Shown here piece by piece: positions 7,432 through 15,551 of a stretch of 33,508 bases of DNA (positions within the stretch are counted from its first letter, which is position 1; each line of letters opens with the position of its first letter). This DNA comes from Bacillota bacterium (GTDB lineage: Bacteria > Bacillota > Bacilli > Bacillales_A > Planococcaceae): assembly GCA_023405135.1 (NCBI GenBank), contig JAEXYZ010000021.1, positions 1 through 33,508 of the forward strand, in the 5' to 3' direction. The notes under the pieces were generated by a model. The model did no database searches. It had not been told where the DNA came from and saw only the letters and a list, made by a program, of their open reading frames with translations. The position numbers and the translations under genes were made by a program.

Positions 7432-8727
7432 TTATTTTGCCAAAAGTTCTTCTACATGCTCAAAGAACGTTGGGTATGAGACAGCGATACAATCAGCGTC
7501 ATCAATATCGATTGGTGAAGTAGAAATTAGCGCTGCTACGGCAGACATCATTCCGATTCGATGGTCACCATACGTTTTTAAACTCGCACCGTGTAAGATC
7601 GTAGGCCCATGAATTATCATCCCATCATCTGTTGCTTCAATATTTGCACCTAGCTTTTTTAATTCTGTTACAACAGCAGTAATACGATCTGTTTCCTTCA
7701 CTTTCAGTTCCTCTGCATTGCGAATAACAGTTTTCCCTTCTGCTTGTGTTGCTAACAGAGCAATGATCGGAATTTCATCAATCAATCGTGGAATAATATC
7801 CCCTTCAATTGTTGTTGCCTTTAATTGTGACGTTTTAATTGAAATCGTTGCTGTTGGCTCTGCCGCTTTATCGTCTTCAATTTGAACAGACATATCAGCT
7901 CCCATTGCTTCAAGAACTTCAATGATGCCAGCGCGTGTAGGATTAACACCAACATTTTTCATGACAATTTCACTATTTGGAACGATGGCACCTGCAACTA
8001 AAAAGAACGCAGCTGATGATATATCACCTGGTACATTCACGTGTGTTGCTTGAAGCTGTTGTCCACCTTTAAACGATACAACTCCATCCTGTACATCCAC
8101 TGTCGCACCAAATTGTCTTAACATACGTTCAGTATGGTCACGAGACACTTCTTGCTCACGGACAATCGTCGTTCCTTCTGCTCGAAGTCCTGCTAATAAA
8201 ATAGCAGATTTAACTTGAGCACTTGCAACGGGCATTGTATAGTCAATGGCATTTAATTGGCTCCCTTGAATTGCTAATGGGGTAAATTGTCCATTATTAC
8301 GACCAGAAATTTTAGCGCCCATTAAACGGAGGGGATCTGCTACTCGGCGCATCGGACGTCTACCGATTGACGCATCACCAGTCATCACCGTATGTAGTTT
8401 TGTACCTGACAAAATACCGAGCATTAATCTTGTAGTCGTTCCTGAATTCCCAGTGTATAATACTTCTTTTGGTTCTTCCCAAGCATCCATACCTGCACTA
8501 TGAATTGTTACATTCGTACCGTCTACTTCAATTTCTACTCCAAGCTTACGAAAACAATCAATGGTACTCAAACAGTCTTCTCCAAGAAGAAAGCCGTTTA
8601 CTGTTGTTTTTCCCTTTGCTATGGAACCGAACATAACAGAACGATGTGAAATTGATTTATCGCCAGGAACAGTAATTGTTCCTTGTAGGCGGACGTTTTT
8701 ATAATCTAATTGTTTTGCAGAAGACAT
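7432..8727 (-). CDS. aroA: 3-phosphoshikimate 1-carboxyvinyltransferase (EPSP synthase)
   Basis: Joins phosphoenolpyruvate and shikimate 3-phosphate to make EPSP, the sixth step of the shikimate pathway (gene called aroE in B. subtilis). About 431 aa, normal length. Motifs visible: GDKSISHR near the N-terminus (PEP/substrate site), LYTGNSGTTTRLM around residues 85-97, SAQVKSAILLAGLRA, and DEIPIIALLA with the catalytic Asp. The start is ATG 8727, preceded by AAAGGAG at 8 bases. The eight extra codons of the longer frame (from 8751) contain that Shine-Dalgarno and are not translated. It closes the aroC-aroB-aroH-hisC-tyrA-aroA cluster, 32 bases after tyrA. Confidence 0.97.
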   Translation of the reverse strand: MSSAKQLDYKNVRLQGTITVPGDKSISHRSVMFGSIAKGKTTVNGFLLGEDCLSTIDCFRKLGVEIEVDGTNVTIHSAGMDAWEEPKEVLYTGNSGTTTRLMLGILSGTKLHTVMTGDASIGRRPMRRVADPLRLMGAKISGRNNGQFTPLAIQGSQLNAIDYTMPVASAQVKSAILLAGLRAEGTTIVREQEVSRDHTERMLRQFGATVDVQDGVVSFKGGQQLQATHVNVPGDISSAAFFLVAGAIVPNSEIVMKNVGVNPTRAGIIEVLEAMGADMSVQIEDDKAAEPTATISIKTSQLKATTIEGDIIPRLIDEIPIIALLATQAEGKTVIRNAEELKVKETDRITAVVTELKKLGANIEATDDGMIIHGPTILHGASLKTYGDHRIGMMSAVAALISTSPIDIDDADCIAVSYPTFFEHVEELLAK

Positions 8728-8759
8728 TTCAAGTTCTCCTTTCAAAAGCAAAACTATGC

Positions 8760-9857
8760 TTATGAGATATACATTTCAAAATTTGTACGTTTGCTAATAC
8801 AGTTTTTAGCTTTTTCACGATCATCAGCATTTTGGAAGCTAATGACTAATATACCGAAGACATCTTCTCGCGCCTCAACAACGCGAATGTTTGTAATACT
8901 AATTTTTTCTTCAGCTAAGTATTTAGTAATTTGAGAGATGACACCAGGGTAATCCGGAATATCTACATATAAATCGTAAGTCGTGTAGAATGCTCCTGTT
9001 GTAATTGGAAGTTCATCTCGCACTTGCTTTGCAACAGCAAAATATTGCTCAATCGATTGTTCCTCATTATTTAACAATAATGTTTTCACACGATTCATCT
9101 CATCAAGCCATGCATCTAATTGCCCTATTAGTTCTTGACGATTTTGCTGAACAATATCCTTCCACATAATTGGACTAGAGGATGCAATTCGTGTAATATC
9201 ACGGAAACCTCCTGCCGCTAGTAACCTTGTCATTGGAAATTGCTGTTGCTCAACATCAAGCTGATGAACGAGCGATGCTGCAACAATATGAGGAAAATGA
9301 CTAACAACAGCTGTCATATGATCATGCTCATTTGCATCGACTTTTACGATTTTGGCAAGGGTAAATTTTAACAGTTGCTCCAGTTCGTTGATCTTTTGTT
9401 CGTCTTCGTCTTTTAATGGTGTCAACATATAATAAGCATTTTCGAATAAATGAGGTTTCGCGGCACGAACCCCACTTTTATGAGAACCGGCCATTGGATG
9501 TCCACCAATAAATGAAATACCATATTCCCGAAGCTCTTCAGCCTTTTCCATAATTAATCCTTTAGTACTACCTGTATCTGTCACAATAACATTCTTTTTT
9601 AAAGGCCATTGCTTTAATTGATCTAACCATTCAAGTGTTGCATTGACAGGTGTTCCAAATATTATGACATCGGCAATACTTGCTGCCTTTATATAATCGT
9701 CAACAACTTCTTCAACAACTTTTAATTCTCTAGCAAGCTCTCGCGTTTTTTCAAATAAATCATAGCCATATACTTTCGTATCAGGAGCCTTTTGACAAGA
9801 TAGTGCAATAGATCCCCCAATTAAACCAAGTCCTATGACAAAGACATTCCGTGTCAT
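8760..9857 (-). CDS. tyrA: Prephenate dehydrogenase with C-terminal ACT domain
   Basis: Oxidatively decarboxylates prephenate to 4-hydroxyphenylpyruvate for tyrosine synthesis, using NAD+. 365 aa. The N-terminal Rossmann motif is GLGLIGGS (residues 9-16); the substrate region GGHPMAGSHKSG lies near 118-129; helical dimerisation domain follows. The last 75 residues (from about 292, YVDIPDYPGVISQIT) form an ACT domain that in this family mediates tyrosine feedback. The ATG overlaps the hisC stop in an ATGA, with the Shine-Dalgarno AAGGAG inside hisC, so translation is coupled. Confidence 0.96.
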   Translation of the reverse strand: MTRNVFVIGLGLIGGSIALSCQKAPDTKVYGYDLFEKTRELARELKVVEEVVDDYIKAASIADVIIFGTPVNATLEWLDQLKQWPLKKNVIVTDTGSTKGLIMEKAEELREYGISFIGGHPMAGSHKSGVRAAKPHLFENAYYMLTPLKDEDEQKINELEQLLKFTLAKIVKVDANEHDHMTAVVSHFPHIVAASLVHQLDVEQQQFPMTRLLAAGGFRDITRIASSSPIMWKDIVQQNRQELIGQLDAWLDEMNRVKTLLLNNEEQSIEQYFAVAKQVRDELPITTGAFYTTYDLYVDIPDYPGVISQITKYLAEEKISITNIRVVEAREDVFGILVISFQNADDREKAKNCISKRTNFEMYIS

Positions 9858-10954
9858 GCAAATACTCCTTGCTCAGTTAACACTTCTTCAAGTAATGTTA
9901 AAAATTTACTATTTTGCTCCTCCGTACCAATTGTGACACGGATAAATCCTGGAGAACCTAATGCGTTACCACTTCGAATAATAAAGCCACGTTTCATCAT
10001 TTCTTGGAAAACAACATCACTATCAGCTTTTACTTCAAATAAAATAAAGTTTGTTTGTGAAGGATAGTATTTTAAGCCATGTTTTTCGCAAAACTCAACA
10101 TATTGTTTTCTACCAGCTTCATTTTTTGCTTTACATTCTTTAATAAATTGTTGATCTTCAAGAGCAATAATCGCTACTTTGTGACTTAACACCGTGTTAT
10201 TAAATGGAGGGCGAACAGGATCAAGCTTCGCAATTACCTCTTCTTGCGCAATTGCATAACCTACTCGGAATGAAGCTAGACCATAAGCTTTTGAGAACGT
10301 ACGCATAATAATGACATTAGCATATTCATCTACATAATGTAATGTATCTTTATATTCAGGAGCATCCACATACTCGAAATAAGCTTCATCTAATACAACA
10401 AGTACTTCAGAAGGTACTTTCTTTAAGAAACTTTGAAGCTCTTCATCACTAACGATTGTTCCTGTTGGATTGTTTGGATTACATACCCATACAACAGATG
10501 TATTGTCATCGATTGCTTCTAACATTGCCTCTAAATCATGTTTGCCATCGTTTAAAGGTACTTTACGAACTTCAGCCCCTTCAATTTCTGCATTGTGGCT
10601 ATATTGAGAGAATGAAGGATCTGCCATAACCGTATTAACGCCAGGATATAATAATGCACGAGTTACAATGGCAATTAAATCGTCAGACCCATTACCAAAT
10701 AGTAATTGTGATTCTTTTACACCTAAGTGGTTTGAAACTGCGGTACGAAGAGATTGTGCATAGCCATCAGGATAAATTGCATGGTTTGTAGCATCAGTTT
10801 GTAAAAATGCTTTTACTTTTGGTGAAAAACCATATGGATTTTCATTTGATGCAAGTTTTACAACTTCTTCTAATCCAAACTCTTTTTTTACTTCCTCTAT
10901 TGGTTTTCCTGGTTGGTATGCTTTCATTCCATTAATTTGTTGTTTCCATTTCAT
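9854..10954 (-). CDS. hisC: Histidinol-phosphate / aromatic aminotransferase
   Basis: PLP-dependent class II aminotransferase, 366 aa. In B. subtilis the enzyme in this operon serves both histidine synthesis (imidazole-acetol phosphate) and the last step of Tyr/Phe synthesis; its place between aroH and tyrA supports the same double role here. Features seen: SNENPYGFSPKV near the N-terminus, VVWVCNPNNPTGT (cofactor region), DEAYFEY, and the PLP lysine in RTFSKAYGLASFRVGYA. Start ATG 10954 has GAGGAG 9 bases upstream; the TTG two codons earlier is too close to it. The gap from aroH is only 31 bases, with no room for trp genes. Confidence 0.95.
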   Translation of the reverse strand: MKWKQQINGMKAYQPGKPIEEVKKEFGLEEVVKLASNENPYGFSPKVKAFLQTDATNHAIYPDGYAQSLRTAVSNHLGVKESQLLFGNGSDDLIAIVTRALLYPGVNTVMADPSFSQYSHNAEIEGAEVRKVPLNDGKHDLEAMLEAIDDNTSVVWVCNPNNPTGTIVSDEELQSFLKKVPSEVLVVLDEAYFEYVDAPEYKDTLHYVDEYANVIIMRTFSKAYGLASFRVGYAIAQEEVIAKLDPVRPPFNNTVLSHKVAIIALEDQQFIKECKAKNEAGRKQYVEFCEKHGLKYYPSQTNFILFEVKADSDVVFQEMMKRGFIIRSGNALGSPGFIRVTIGTEEQNSKFLTLLEEVLTEQGVFA

Positions 10955-10985
10955 GATCAACGTCTCCTCTTAAACATTTAATCTA

Positions 10986-11348
10986 TTATTTTACTAGGTC
11001 AGGACGCAAACTAACTGCATTGTTTAAATAAACATGTTGAACATCCTTTTGATGTACATCCGTATTCACATGCATTAATACGCGTATACAAAGGGGTAAA
11101 GCTCCTGGTACATTCATTTCATGCATACACATTGTCGGCACATATTGCCATCCTTCTAGCGAACGAACCGCTTTAGCTGGAAAAGCAGAAGTAATATCTG
11201 GTGTTGTAGAAATTAATACAGAGATTATATCTTCTGGGTTTATATGATTTATTTTTACAATTTCCTTAACTAAATTAGCTGTTTCTGTTAATACAAGCTC
11301 AGATTGGTCTAATTCAACCGTTGTTGCTCCTCTTACGCCACGAATCAT
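10986..11348 (-). CDS. aroH: Chorismate mutase, AroH class
   Basis: Converts chorismate to prephenate; a trimeric monofunctional enzyme of the AroH (pseudo alpha-beta barrel) class. 120 aa from the chosen start. Active-site residues of the family can be seen: Arg in MIRGVRGATTVE (positions 4 and 7 region), the Cys in MHEMNVPGALPLCIRVLMH, and the following Arg. The start is ATG 11348, giving an ATGA overlap with aroB; GGAGG is then 7 bases upstream. An ATG two codons earlier abuts the Shine-Dalgarno and is rejected. It sits between aroB and hisC. Confidence 0.95.
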   Translation of the reverse strand: MIRGVRGATTVELDQSELVLTETANLVKEIVKINHINPEDIISVLISTTPDITSAFPAKAVRSLEGWQYVPTMCMHEMNVPGALPLCIRVLMHVNTDVHQKDVQHVYLNNAVSLRPDLVK

Positions 11349-12436
11349 TTGCATACCTCCATAAGTAGTGAACGATATTCATGATCTACTTCTCTACATT
11401 CTGATAATTCAATTGGTTGAACAAATGGTTCCCCAATTTTATTTAATAAGACAAATTTTAATTCGCCATATTCAGCTTTTTTGTCTTTTACTAAATATTG
11501 CTGCAACGTTTCAAATGAATACTTTGAAACTTCTTCAAATGGATAGCCATTTTTGTATGCAAAGGATAAAAATGATTTTGTAAAACGTCGGCTAATTTGG
11601 CCATATCGTTCACTTAAAATTAAAGCATAAACAATTCCAATTACGACTGCCTCACCGTGGGCTAAGCCACCATAACCAGCTGCTGCTTCTATCGCATGAC
11701 CATATGTATGGCCAAAATTTAAATATTTTCTAACAGATTGTTCTGTCTCGTCTTGCGCAACAATACTCGCCTTCACTTCAATTCCAGATTTCAAATGGAG
11801 TGCAAGCTGCTCACGTTCAATATTTATGATTGATGGAGTTGCCATTAATTGCGTTAACCAATCTTCATTGGAAATTAGTGCGTGTTTAATTACTTCAGCC
11901 ATTCCAGAACGGACTTCACGCTCGCTAAGAGACTGCAAAAAGTTCGTATCGTATATGACAGCTTCAGGTTGATAAAATGCACCAATCAAATTTTTCCCTA
12001 GCGGATGATTGATTGCCGTTTTTCCGCCAACTGCTGAATCATGAGCTAAGATAGTTGTAGGAATTTGTATAAATGGTACGCCACGCATAAATGTAGCCGC
12101 AACAAAGCCGGTTAAATCGCCTACTGCTCCTCCGCCTAAAGCAAATAAAAACGATTTCCGAGTACAATCTTTCTCAATTAAAAATGTATGGGCATCTTTA
12201 TAGTTTTCAAAGCTTTTACATGCTTCACCACTCGGCATGACAAACACTTCAAAGGGATATGGGAATTGCTCTTTAAAATAATCCCCTTGCGCATTCCACA
12301 CATTTTCATCCGTAAAAACGAATAATTTATCTGCTTTTTTAATAATTTCATCAAAAGAGTCAAATGCTGTATGGAGTATGTTGCTACCAATAATCACTTC
12401 ATAACTATGAGATGCTGTATTTACTGGTATTTTCAT
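11345..12436 (-). CDS. aroB: 3-dehydroquinate synthase
   Basis: Second step of the shikimate pathway: NAD+- and metal-dependent cyclisation of DAHP to 3-dehydroquinate. 363 aa, normal length. Motifs: the NAD-binding loop GGGAVGDLTGFVAATFMRG (around residues 101-119), ILAHDSAVGGKTAINHP, the metal-binding Glu in AEVIKHALI and the two His of NFGHTYGHAIEA. Start ATG 12436 has AAGGAG within the end of aroC; only 2 bases separate the two genes. Downstream overlap with aroH is 4 bases. Confidence 0.97.
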   Translation of the reverse strand: MKIPVNTASHSYEVIIGSNILHTAFDSFDEIIKKADKLFVFTDENVWNAQGDYFKEQFPYPFEVFVMPSGEACKSFENYKDAHTFLIEKDCTRKSFLFALGGGAVGDLTGFVAATFMRGVPFIQIPTTILAHDSAVGGKTAINHPLGKNLIGAFYQPEAVIYDTNFLQSLSEREVRSGMAEVIKHALISNEDWLTQLMATPSIINIEREQLALHLKSGIEVKASIVAQDETEQSVRKYLNFGHTYGHAIEAAAGYGGLAHGEAVVIGIVYALILSERYGQISRRFTKSFLSFAYKNGYPFEEVSKYSFETLQQYLVKDKKAEYGELKFVLLNKIGEPFVQPIELSECREVDHEYRSLLMEVCK

Positions 12437-12438
12437 GT

Positions 12439-13620
12439 TTAATACTCCTTCGCATATTTGCGCATTTCATCAATCTGCGCTTTTAATTGTGGAAGTTGAT
12501 CGCTATGGTATTGTTCAATAATTGCATTGGCAATTTCCCATGCGATGACACTTTCCGCAACAATTGATGCTGCAGGTACTGCACAGCTGTCAGAACGTTC
12601 AACACTTGCTTTAAATGGCTCTTTCGTTTCAATATCTACACTTTGTAATGGCTTATAAAGGGTAGGAATTGGCTTCATTACTCCGCGTACAACGATTGGC
12701 ATGCCCGTTGACATTCCCCCCTCTAGTCCCCCTAGACGGTTGGTTGCACGAGTATAACCGTTTTCCTCGTCCCATAAAATTTCATCATGGACCTCTGAAC
12801 CTTTACGGCGAGCCATTTCAAAGCCGATTCCAAATTCTACACCTTTAAATGCATTAATTGATAACATTGCTTGAGCAAGTCTACCATCCAATTTACGATC
12901 ATAATGTACGTAAGAACCGATTCCAGCTGGAAGTCCTTCAACAATGACTTCTACAACACCACCAATTGAATCACCTGCTTTTTTTGCCTCATCAATAGCT
13001 TGAACCATTTGTGCAGAAGCTTCAGGATCCACACAATAGCAAGGGTCTTGTTCAACAATTTCACGGATTTCATCTGCTGTTTTTCCTGCAATTTTAGATG
13101 TATCTGCCTTAATTCCGTATATTTCAGTTACATGAGATACAATTGAAATACCAAGTTCATTTAATAAAGTTTTAGCAACAGAGCCTACCGCAACACGAAC
13201 TGTCGTCTCACGGGCACTAGAACGCTCTAATACATTGCGCAAATCGCGATGGCCATATTTCATACCACCAACTAAATCTGCATGACCCGGTCTAGGTCTA
13301 GAAATTTGACGCTTAATTTCATTTGGGTCAACATCTTCTGGCAGCGGATCTGCTCCCATTATTTTAGTCCAGTGCTTCCAATCGTCATTTTTTACGACAA
13401 GGGCTACAGGTGAACCTAACGTTTTACCGTGACGTACACCACCTACAATCTCAACAGTATCCGTTTCAATTTGCATACGTCTTCCGCGGCCATGTCCACC
13501 TTGACGACGTTTTAAATCATAATTAATGTTTTCTGATGATATCGGTAAAAGGGACGGTAACCCTTCGATAATAGTAGTTAATTGAGGTCCATGAGACTCT
13601 CCTGCAGTAAGGTAACGCAT
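12439..13620 (-). CDS. aroC: Chorismate synthase
   Basis: Last shikimate-pathway enzyme: FMNH2-dependent 1,4-elimination of phosphate from EPSP to give chorismate (gene called aroF in B. subtilis). 393 aa. Signatures: GESHGPQLTTIIEGLP at the N-terminus, RRQGGHGRGRRM, RPRPGHADLVGGMKY, RSSARETTVRVAVGSVAK and the late GMPIVVRGVMKPIPTL. ATG 13620 has GGGAG about 10 bases upstream. It opens the aromatic operon; two TATAAT-like boxes lie 43-58 bases upstream (13663-13678). Confidence 0.97.
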   Translation of the reverse strand: MRYLTAGESHGPQLTTIIEGLPSLLPISSENINYDLKRRQGGHGRGRRMQIETDTVEIVGGVRHGKTLGSPVALVVKNDDWKHWTKIMGADPLPEDVDPNEIKRQISRPRPGHADLVGGMKYGHRDLRNVLERSSARETTVRVAVGSVAKTLLNELGISIVSHVTEIYGIKADTSKIAGKTADEIREIVEQDPCYCVDPEASAQMVQAIDEAKKAGDSIGGVVEVIVEGLPAGIGSYVHYDRKLDGRLAQAMLSINAFKGVEFGIGFEMARRKGSEVHDEILWDEENGYTRATNRLGGLEGGMSTGMPIVVRGVMKPIPTLYKPLQSVDIETKEPFKASVERSDSCAVPAASIVAESVIAWEIANAIIEQYHSDQLPQLKAQIDEMRKYAKEY

Positions 13621-13662
13621 AAAACACTTTCTCCCTTCAACTCGCTAAAGTATGTATTTTTT

Positions 13663-13678
13663 ACTATAACACATTATA
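13663..13678 (-). promoter_or_regulatory. Probable promoter -10 region(s) of the aro operon
   Basis: On the minus strand TATAAT (13673-13678) and TGTTATAGT, an extended -10 (13663-13671), stand side by side upstream of aroC. No convincing -35 hexamer pairs with either, so which one is used is open. No TRAP-type run of GAG/UAG triplets and no T-box was seen in this leader. Confidence 0.4.
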
Positions 13679-13795
13679 ACTTAAAAAACAGTGCCCTTTT
13701 TGAAGTATTTCTCTATAGTACCGAATATTCTGACATAGCATTTTTCAAAATTGTACTTAATAAATTTTATATTACCATACTAATGTCATTTTATT

Positions 13796-13831
13796 TAGAA
13801 AAATACGCTTTTCGCTAGTAACGAAAAGCGT
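13796..13831 (-). terminator. Terminator of cheR
   Basis: Perfect 10-bp stem ACGCTTTTCG/CGAAAAGCGT (13805-13814 and 13822-13831), loop of 7, minus-strand tail ATTTTTCT. A second AT hairpin (AAAACAAT/ATTGTTTT, 13842-13860) lies between it and the cheR stop. Confidence 0.8.
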
Positions 13832-13876
13832 TTGTATAATCAAAACAATTTAATTGTTTTTACAAACAATTTTTCA

Positions 13877-14647
13877 TTATTTTTTTCGGTAAAAGAATGT
13901 ATCTTCCACTTCGAACCCATATCGTGACGGATTAAAGATTTGTTCTGTTGAGCCGACAAATAAAACTCCTCCAGGTCGTAATGATTTACTAAAGTTATCA
14001 TAAATTTGATCCTTTGCTTCTTCCGTAAAGTAGATCATTACATTACGACAAACGATTAAATCTAAGTTCGACTCATATGGATCTTTTAATAAATTGTGTT
14101 TTTTAAAAATAACCGTTCGTTTAATCTCATCTTTCACTTTATAGAAAGGTGCTTCATTAATAAAATACTTGTTTTTCACCTCTGATGGTACTTCTGCTAG
14201 TGAGCGCTCTGGATACAAACCTAGCTTTGCTTTTTGTATAACATTTTCATCTATATCAGTTGCTAGCACTTGAATTTGTGAAAGGGGTACATGGTGAGAT
14301 AAGACCATCGCAATTGAATAAGGCTCTTCACCTGTTGAACAAGCAGCACTCCAAATTTTTAAGCGCTTATTTGATTGAAGAAGCTTCGGAAAAATTTTAT
14401 TTTGTAATACTTCCCATCGTTTTGCATTACGGTAAAATTCAGAAACATTAATCGTCATACGATCTAAAAATTCGTTCATTAAATCGCGGTCTTTTTCAAG
14501 TGCATGCAAAAATTCAACAAAATTTCGATAGCCTCTTTTTTCATATAGGGATGTTAAACGTCGCTTCATTTGTGCTTCTTTATAAAGCGCGAGATCGATT
14601 CCGGTTTTTTTCTTTATTCCTTCTATAAATTGTTCGTAATCAGACAT
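13877..14647 (-). CDS. cheR: Chemotaxis protein methyltransferase CheR
   Basis: S-adenosylmethionine-dependent methyltransferase that methylates glutamates of chemoreceptors. 256 aa, equal to the usual length. The N-terminal all-alpha domain (to about 75) includes RRLTSLYEKRGYRNFVEFL. The methyltransferase domain carries the SAM motif IWSAACSTGEEPYSIAM (about 98-114), LATDIDENVI and DLIVCRNVMIYFTEEA. Located between ndk and the aro operon as in B. subtilis, apart from other chemotaxis genes. ATG 14647 has GGGGAAAGATGG upstream; a TATAAT box on the minus strand at 14681-14686 may be its promoter. Confidence 0.95.
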   Translation of the reverse strand: MSDYEQFIEGIKKKTGIDLALYKEAQMKRRLTSLYEKRGYRNFVEFLHALEKDRDLMNEFLDRMTINVSEFYRNAKRWEVLQNKIFPKLLQSNKRLKIWSAACSTGEEPYSIAMVLSHHVPLSQIQVLATDIDENVIQKAKLGLYPERSLAEVPSEVKNKYFINEAPFYKVKDEIKRTVIFKKHNLLKDPYESNLDLIVCRNVMIYFTEEAKDQIYDNFSKSLRPGGVLFVGSTEQIFNPSRYGFEVEDTFFYRKK

Positions 14648-14780
14648 TTTTCCATCTTTCCCCTCAACTGTCTTAAATTTATTATACCGGAATTTGCTAA
14701 TTTACGAAACCTATCATTTCGCCATAATTTGGGTGAGTTAATTCCATATTCTCATTCATTTATTGATTAATACTTATAAG

Positions 14781-14890
14781 AAGTTTTAATATAGTATGGA
14801 TTTTGTGGGCGGGCCTAACACAAGCACAGTGACGAGTCGTAGAGACACGTACAACGTGGCTCTGCGGCTCGTGTGCTCAGCCCGCCCACA
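14781..14890. repeat. GC-rich palindromic intergenic repeat, copy 1
   Basis: Bases 14804-14890 form one long imperfect hairpin closed by perfect 11-bp arms TGTGGGCGGGC / GCCCGCCCACA. The inner part CACGT-ACA-ACGTG continues outward through AGAG/CTCT and a wobble-paired GAGTCGT/GCGGCTC. It is visibly GC-rich among AT-rich spacer. A 20-base core GTCGTAGAGACAYGTACAAC (within 14835-14855) and the flanking AAGTTTTA-TATAGTA block recur in copy 2 at 21561-21710. It lies between the ndk terminator and cheR. It contains no reading frame. Confidence 0.8.
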
Positions 14891-14960
14891 TATCACATTC
14901 TATTTTAGAATTTATATAAATACTTCCCCATTAAAAGTTATTCCATTGTCGAAAATTTTA

Positions 14961-15001
14961 TAAAAAAAGGTAACTATCGCCATAAAGCAATAGTTACCTT
15001 T
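14961..15001 (-). terminator. Terminator of ndk
   Basis: Perfect 12-bp stem AAAGGTAACTAT/ATAGTTACCTTT (14966-14977 and 14990-15001) followed on the minus strand by a run of Ts. It lies 35 bases past the ndk stop. Confidence 0.88.
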
Positions 15002-15035
15002 AAAAGTTTATTTTAATTTAATGAACTAGTATTGA

Positions 15036-15452
15036 TTAAACTAATTCAGAACCGAACCATAAGTTGATTTCGCGTTCTGCAGAAGCTTCTGAGTCAGAAC
15101 CGTGGATTACGTTTTCAGAAATTGTTACTGCATAGTCACCACGGATTGTACCAGGTGATGATTCTTCTGGTTTTGTAGCACCCATCATAATACGAGCAAG
15201 TTTGATTACGTTTTCGCCTTCCCAAACCATTGCAAATACTGGTCCAGAAGTAATGAAATCAACTAATTCGCCGAAGAATGGACGCTCTTTATGTTCAGCA
15301 TAGTGCTCTTCCGCTAATTCGCGAGGCACCATCATTAATTTAGCACCTTTCATTTCAAATCCACGACGTTCAAAACGGTCAATAATGTCTCCGATTACTT
15401 GACGTTTTACTCCGTCAGGTTTTACCATAATAAATGTTTTTTCGATTGCCAT
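15036..15452 (-). CDS. ndk: Nucleoside diphosphate kinase
   Basis: Transfers the gamma-phosphate of NTPs to NDPs through a phosphohistidine, balancing nucleotide pools. 138 aa, at the short end of bacterial Ndk but complete. Signatures: FIMVKPDGVKRQVIG at the N-terminus, ERRGFEMKGAKLM, and the active-site histidine in NVIHGSDS (about residue 116). ATG 15452 has AGGGAG about 10 bases upstream. It has its own promoter (15499-15527) and terminator, so it is probably monocistronic although embedded in the hepS-to-aro string. Confidence 0.97.
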   Translation of the reverse strand: MAIEKTFIMVKPDGVKRQVIGDIIDRFERRGFEMKGAKLMMVPRELAEEHYAEHKERPFFGELVDFITSGPVFAMVWEGENVIKLARIMMGATKPEESSPGTIRGDYAVTISENVIHGSDSEASAEREINLWFGSELV

Positions 15453-15498
15453 AAATTAACACTCCCTAAAATTAGATAAGGTTTACACCTACCGATAA

Positions 15499-15527
15499 AT
15501 ATTACCAAAATAACATTCATACATCAA
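15499..15527 (-). promoter_or_regulatory. Promoter of ndk
   Basis: Minus-strand TTGATG (15522-15527), 17-base spacer ending in TGG, then TAATAT (15499-15504), giving an extended -10. It starts about 47 bases upstream of the ndk ATG. Confidence 0.65.
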
Positions 15528-15551
15528 CTATCACAGTTTATTCCTATCATC

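Larger units (their letters stand above)
14648..15035. other. Intergenic region cheR-ndk
   Basis: A 388-base gap. It holds the possible cheR -10 box (14681-14686), the palindromic repeat copy 1 (14781-14890) and the ndk terminator (14961-15001). No further gene is visible. Confidence 0.7.

Noticed and set aside
13621..13796. Search of the aro leader for TRAP sites or a T-box
   Set aside because: No series of GAG/UAG triplets and no T-box sequence such as AGGGTGG with an antiterminator is present.
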